From: CBDCVO01 sp965223085
GTDB lineage: Bacteria; Pseudomonadota; Gammaproteobacteria; Ga0077536
NCBI GenBank assembly: GCA_965223085.1
Contig: OZ244981.1
Location: 3,658,001 to 3,722,000 of the forward strand
DNA length: 64,000 nt
Direction: 5' to 3'
This document shows, in pieces, positions 63,116 to 64,000 of this stretch (the stretch's first letter is position 1; each line of letters begins with the position of its first letter). A program made the translations under genes and the position numbers. The notes beneath the pieces are model-generated. The model saw only the letters and a program-made list of their open reading frames with translations. It was not told the DNA's origin and did no database searches.

Positions 63116-63880
63116 GTGAAGGCCCGAATGACCGTAACAGCGTTGCCAAATATCCCCCTAGTAGAGCCGGGTGATGATCTGGCATCGATACTTACAGAGG
63201 CAGTGCGGCGCTTGGCGACGCCCTTGCATGATGGCGATGTTGTAATCGTTGCGCAGAAAATTGTCTCCAAAGCGGAGGGACGTCAAGTGGTGCTCGACCA
63301 CGTTACGCCGGGTAAGCAAGCCCGTGAGCTCGCTGCGCAAACTGAGAAAGATCCGCGTTTGGTGCAACTGATTCTAGATGAATCGCAAGCCGTTGTGCGT
63401 TATAAACCGGGTGTCTTATTAGTCCGGCATCGTCTCGGTCACGTCTGTGCGCACGCCGGGATCGATCAATCGAACATCGATCACGCTGGACGCGAAACTG
63501 CTTTGCTGCTGCCGCTCGATCCCGACGCATCTGCACGTCACTTGCACGAGCAACTTTCTAATCAATTAGGCGTGAAGTTGGGTGTTATTATCGCAGACAG
63601 CATGAATCGTCCCTGGCGTTTAGGCACCGTAGGTGCTGCGATCGGCTGTGCCGGTGTAGTGGTGCTCGATGACCGCCGGGGCGGCAAAGATCTGTTCGGC
63701 CGTGAGCTCAAGGTGACGTTGATTAACCGTGCAGATTCGATCGCCGCTGCGGCAACTTTGCTCATGGGCGAAACGACGGAAATGACACCGGCGACATTAG
63801 CACAAGGCTTGCACGAGGAAGTAAGTCGGCAATCGGCTGCAGAGATCAATCGGCCGCTGGGCGAAGATTTGTTTCGATGA
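63116..63880 (+). CDS. cofE: Coenzyme F420-0:L-glutamate ligase
   Basis: Adds glutamate residues to F420-0 with GTP, in coenzyme F420 synthesis. GTG 63116 has AGGAGGGGG seven bases upstream, and the 254-residue length equals the CofE domain alone, not the actinobacterial FbiB fusion. Family features: IPLVEPGDDLASILTEA, VIVAQKIVSKAEGR, the VRYKPGVLLVRHRLGHVCAHAGIDQSNI region (core GHVCAHAGIDQSN), VIIADSMNRPWRLGTVGAAIG and GKDLFGRELKVT. The stop overlaps the cofD start by four bases (ATGA). No F420-using enzyme is seen in this window. Confidence 0.95.
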   Translation: MKARMTVTALPNIPLVEPGDDLASILTEAVRRLATPLHDGDVVIVAQKIVSKAEGRQVVLDHVTPGKQARELAAQTEKDPRLVQLILDESQAVVRYKPGVLLVRHRLGHVCAHAGIDQSNIDHAGRETALLLPLDPDASARHLHEQLSNQLGVKLGVIIADSMNRPWRLGTVGAAIGCAGVVVLDDRRGGKDLFGRELKVTLINRADSIAAAATLLMGETTEMTPATLAQGLHEEVSRQSAAEINRPLGEDLFR

Positions 63881-64000
63881 AAGATTTTGTCATGGCGCTA
63901 ACAGGTGGTGTCGGTGGGGCAAAGCTCTGTCTGGGATTAGCTCGGTATCTAAGTTATGAACAAGTCGAGTTCGTTGTCAATACTGGGGATGACTTCGAAT
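63877..64000 (+). CDS. cofD: 2-phospho-L-lactate (or 3-phosphoglycerate) transferase, partial
   Basis: Only the first 41 residues are in the window, cut at the right edge. The N-terminus MALTGGVGGAKLCLGLA and VNTGDDFE match CofD, which joins the phospho-acid to the deazaflavin Fo. Overlap with cofE by four bases confirms an F420 operon. Confidence 0.9.
   Translation, partial: MKDFVMALTGGVGGAKLCLGLARYLSYEQVEFVVNTGDDFE

Noticed and set aside
1..64000. CRISPR array, tRNA, rRNA, prophage or insertion sequence
   Set aside because: No array-like repeats, RNA gene features or transposase/phage genes were seen anywhere in the window.

Overview
This window reads as chromosomal DNA of an uncultured, Gram-negative bacterium, most plausibly a gammaproteobacterium. 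Supporting signs are a MshQ-like surface protein, a DUF1302/DUF1329/MMPL envelope cluster, a PutP-type symporter, PEP-CTERM sorting signals, an Lrp/alanine dehydrogenase pair and a very large supply of acyl-CoA enzymes. The right edge carries cofE and the start of cofD, for coenzyme F420 synthesis, which is patchy outside Actinobacteria, Chloroflexi and methanogens. Taxonomy is inferred from gene content only. No rRNA, tRNA, CRISPR array, phage or intact insertion sequence was seen.

Layout. 1-2097: end of an SDR gene and a 600-residue acyl-CoA dehydrogenase. 2094-8898: mostly minus-strand genes: a PEP-CTERM protein, a DUF4124 protein, a MOSC protein, a second PEP-CTERM gene broken by a perfect 143-bp tandem duplication, a fructosamine-kinase-like protein, a low-molecular-weight phosphatase and a diguanylate cyclase. 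9215-21450: acyl-CoA synthetase, MFS transporter, CBS protein, PutP, rhomboid protease, Lrp regulator divergent from alanine dehydrogenase, BioA, PyrC and a second acyl-CoA synthetase. 21564-22380: a decayed alpha/beta hydrolase pseudogene. 22733-26710: a giant MshQ-like protein. 26903-30795: thioesterase, an unrecognised gene, CysC, an intergenic region with strong inverted repeats, and a thiolase. 30823-40862: an envelope transport cluster (YCF48-like, flavin reductase, MMPL/RND permease, DUF1302, HEAT-repeat protein, DUF1329).

40967-49560: an SDR facing a tight eight-gene minus-strand operon: MaoC hydratase, CaiB CoA-transferase, zinc alcohol dehydrogenase, aldehyde dehydrogenase, acyl-CoA dehydrogenase, alpha/beta hydrolase, SCP2-like protein and muconolactone-isomerase-like protein. 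Read together they could take an alcohol to acid, CoA thioester, enoyl-CoA and 3-hydroxyacyl-CoA. 49690-54343: gamma-glutamylcyclotransferase-like protein, an enolase-superfamily/ATP-grasp pair, a cyclic-nucleotide-sensor GGDEF protein and a rhodanese. 54429-62875: a second eight-gene acyl-CoA operon containing a probable heteromeric acyl-CoA dehydrogenase pair, resembling steroid or branched-acid catabolism. 63116-64000: cofE and cofD.

Other structure: an 80-90-bp dispersed repeat occurs three times, each just after the stop codon of a gene and in that gene's orientation; a perfect 44-bp palindrome lies between cysC and the thiolase gene.
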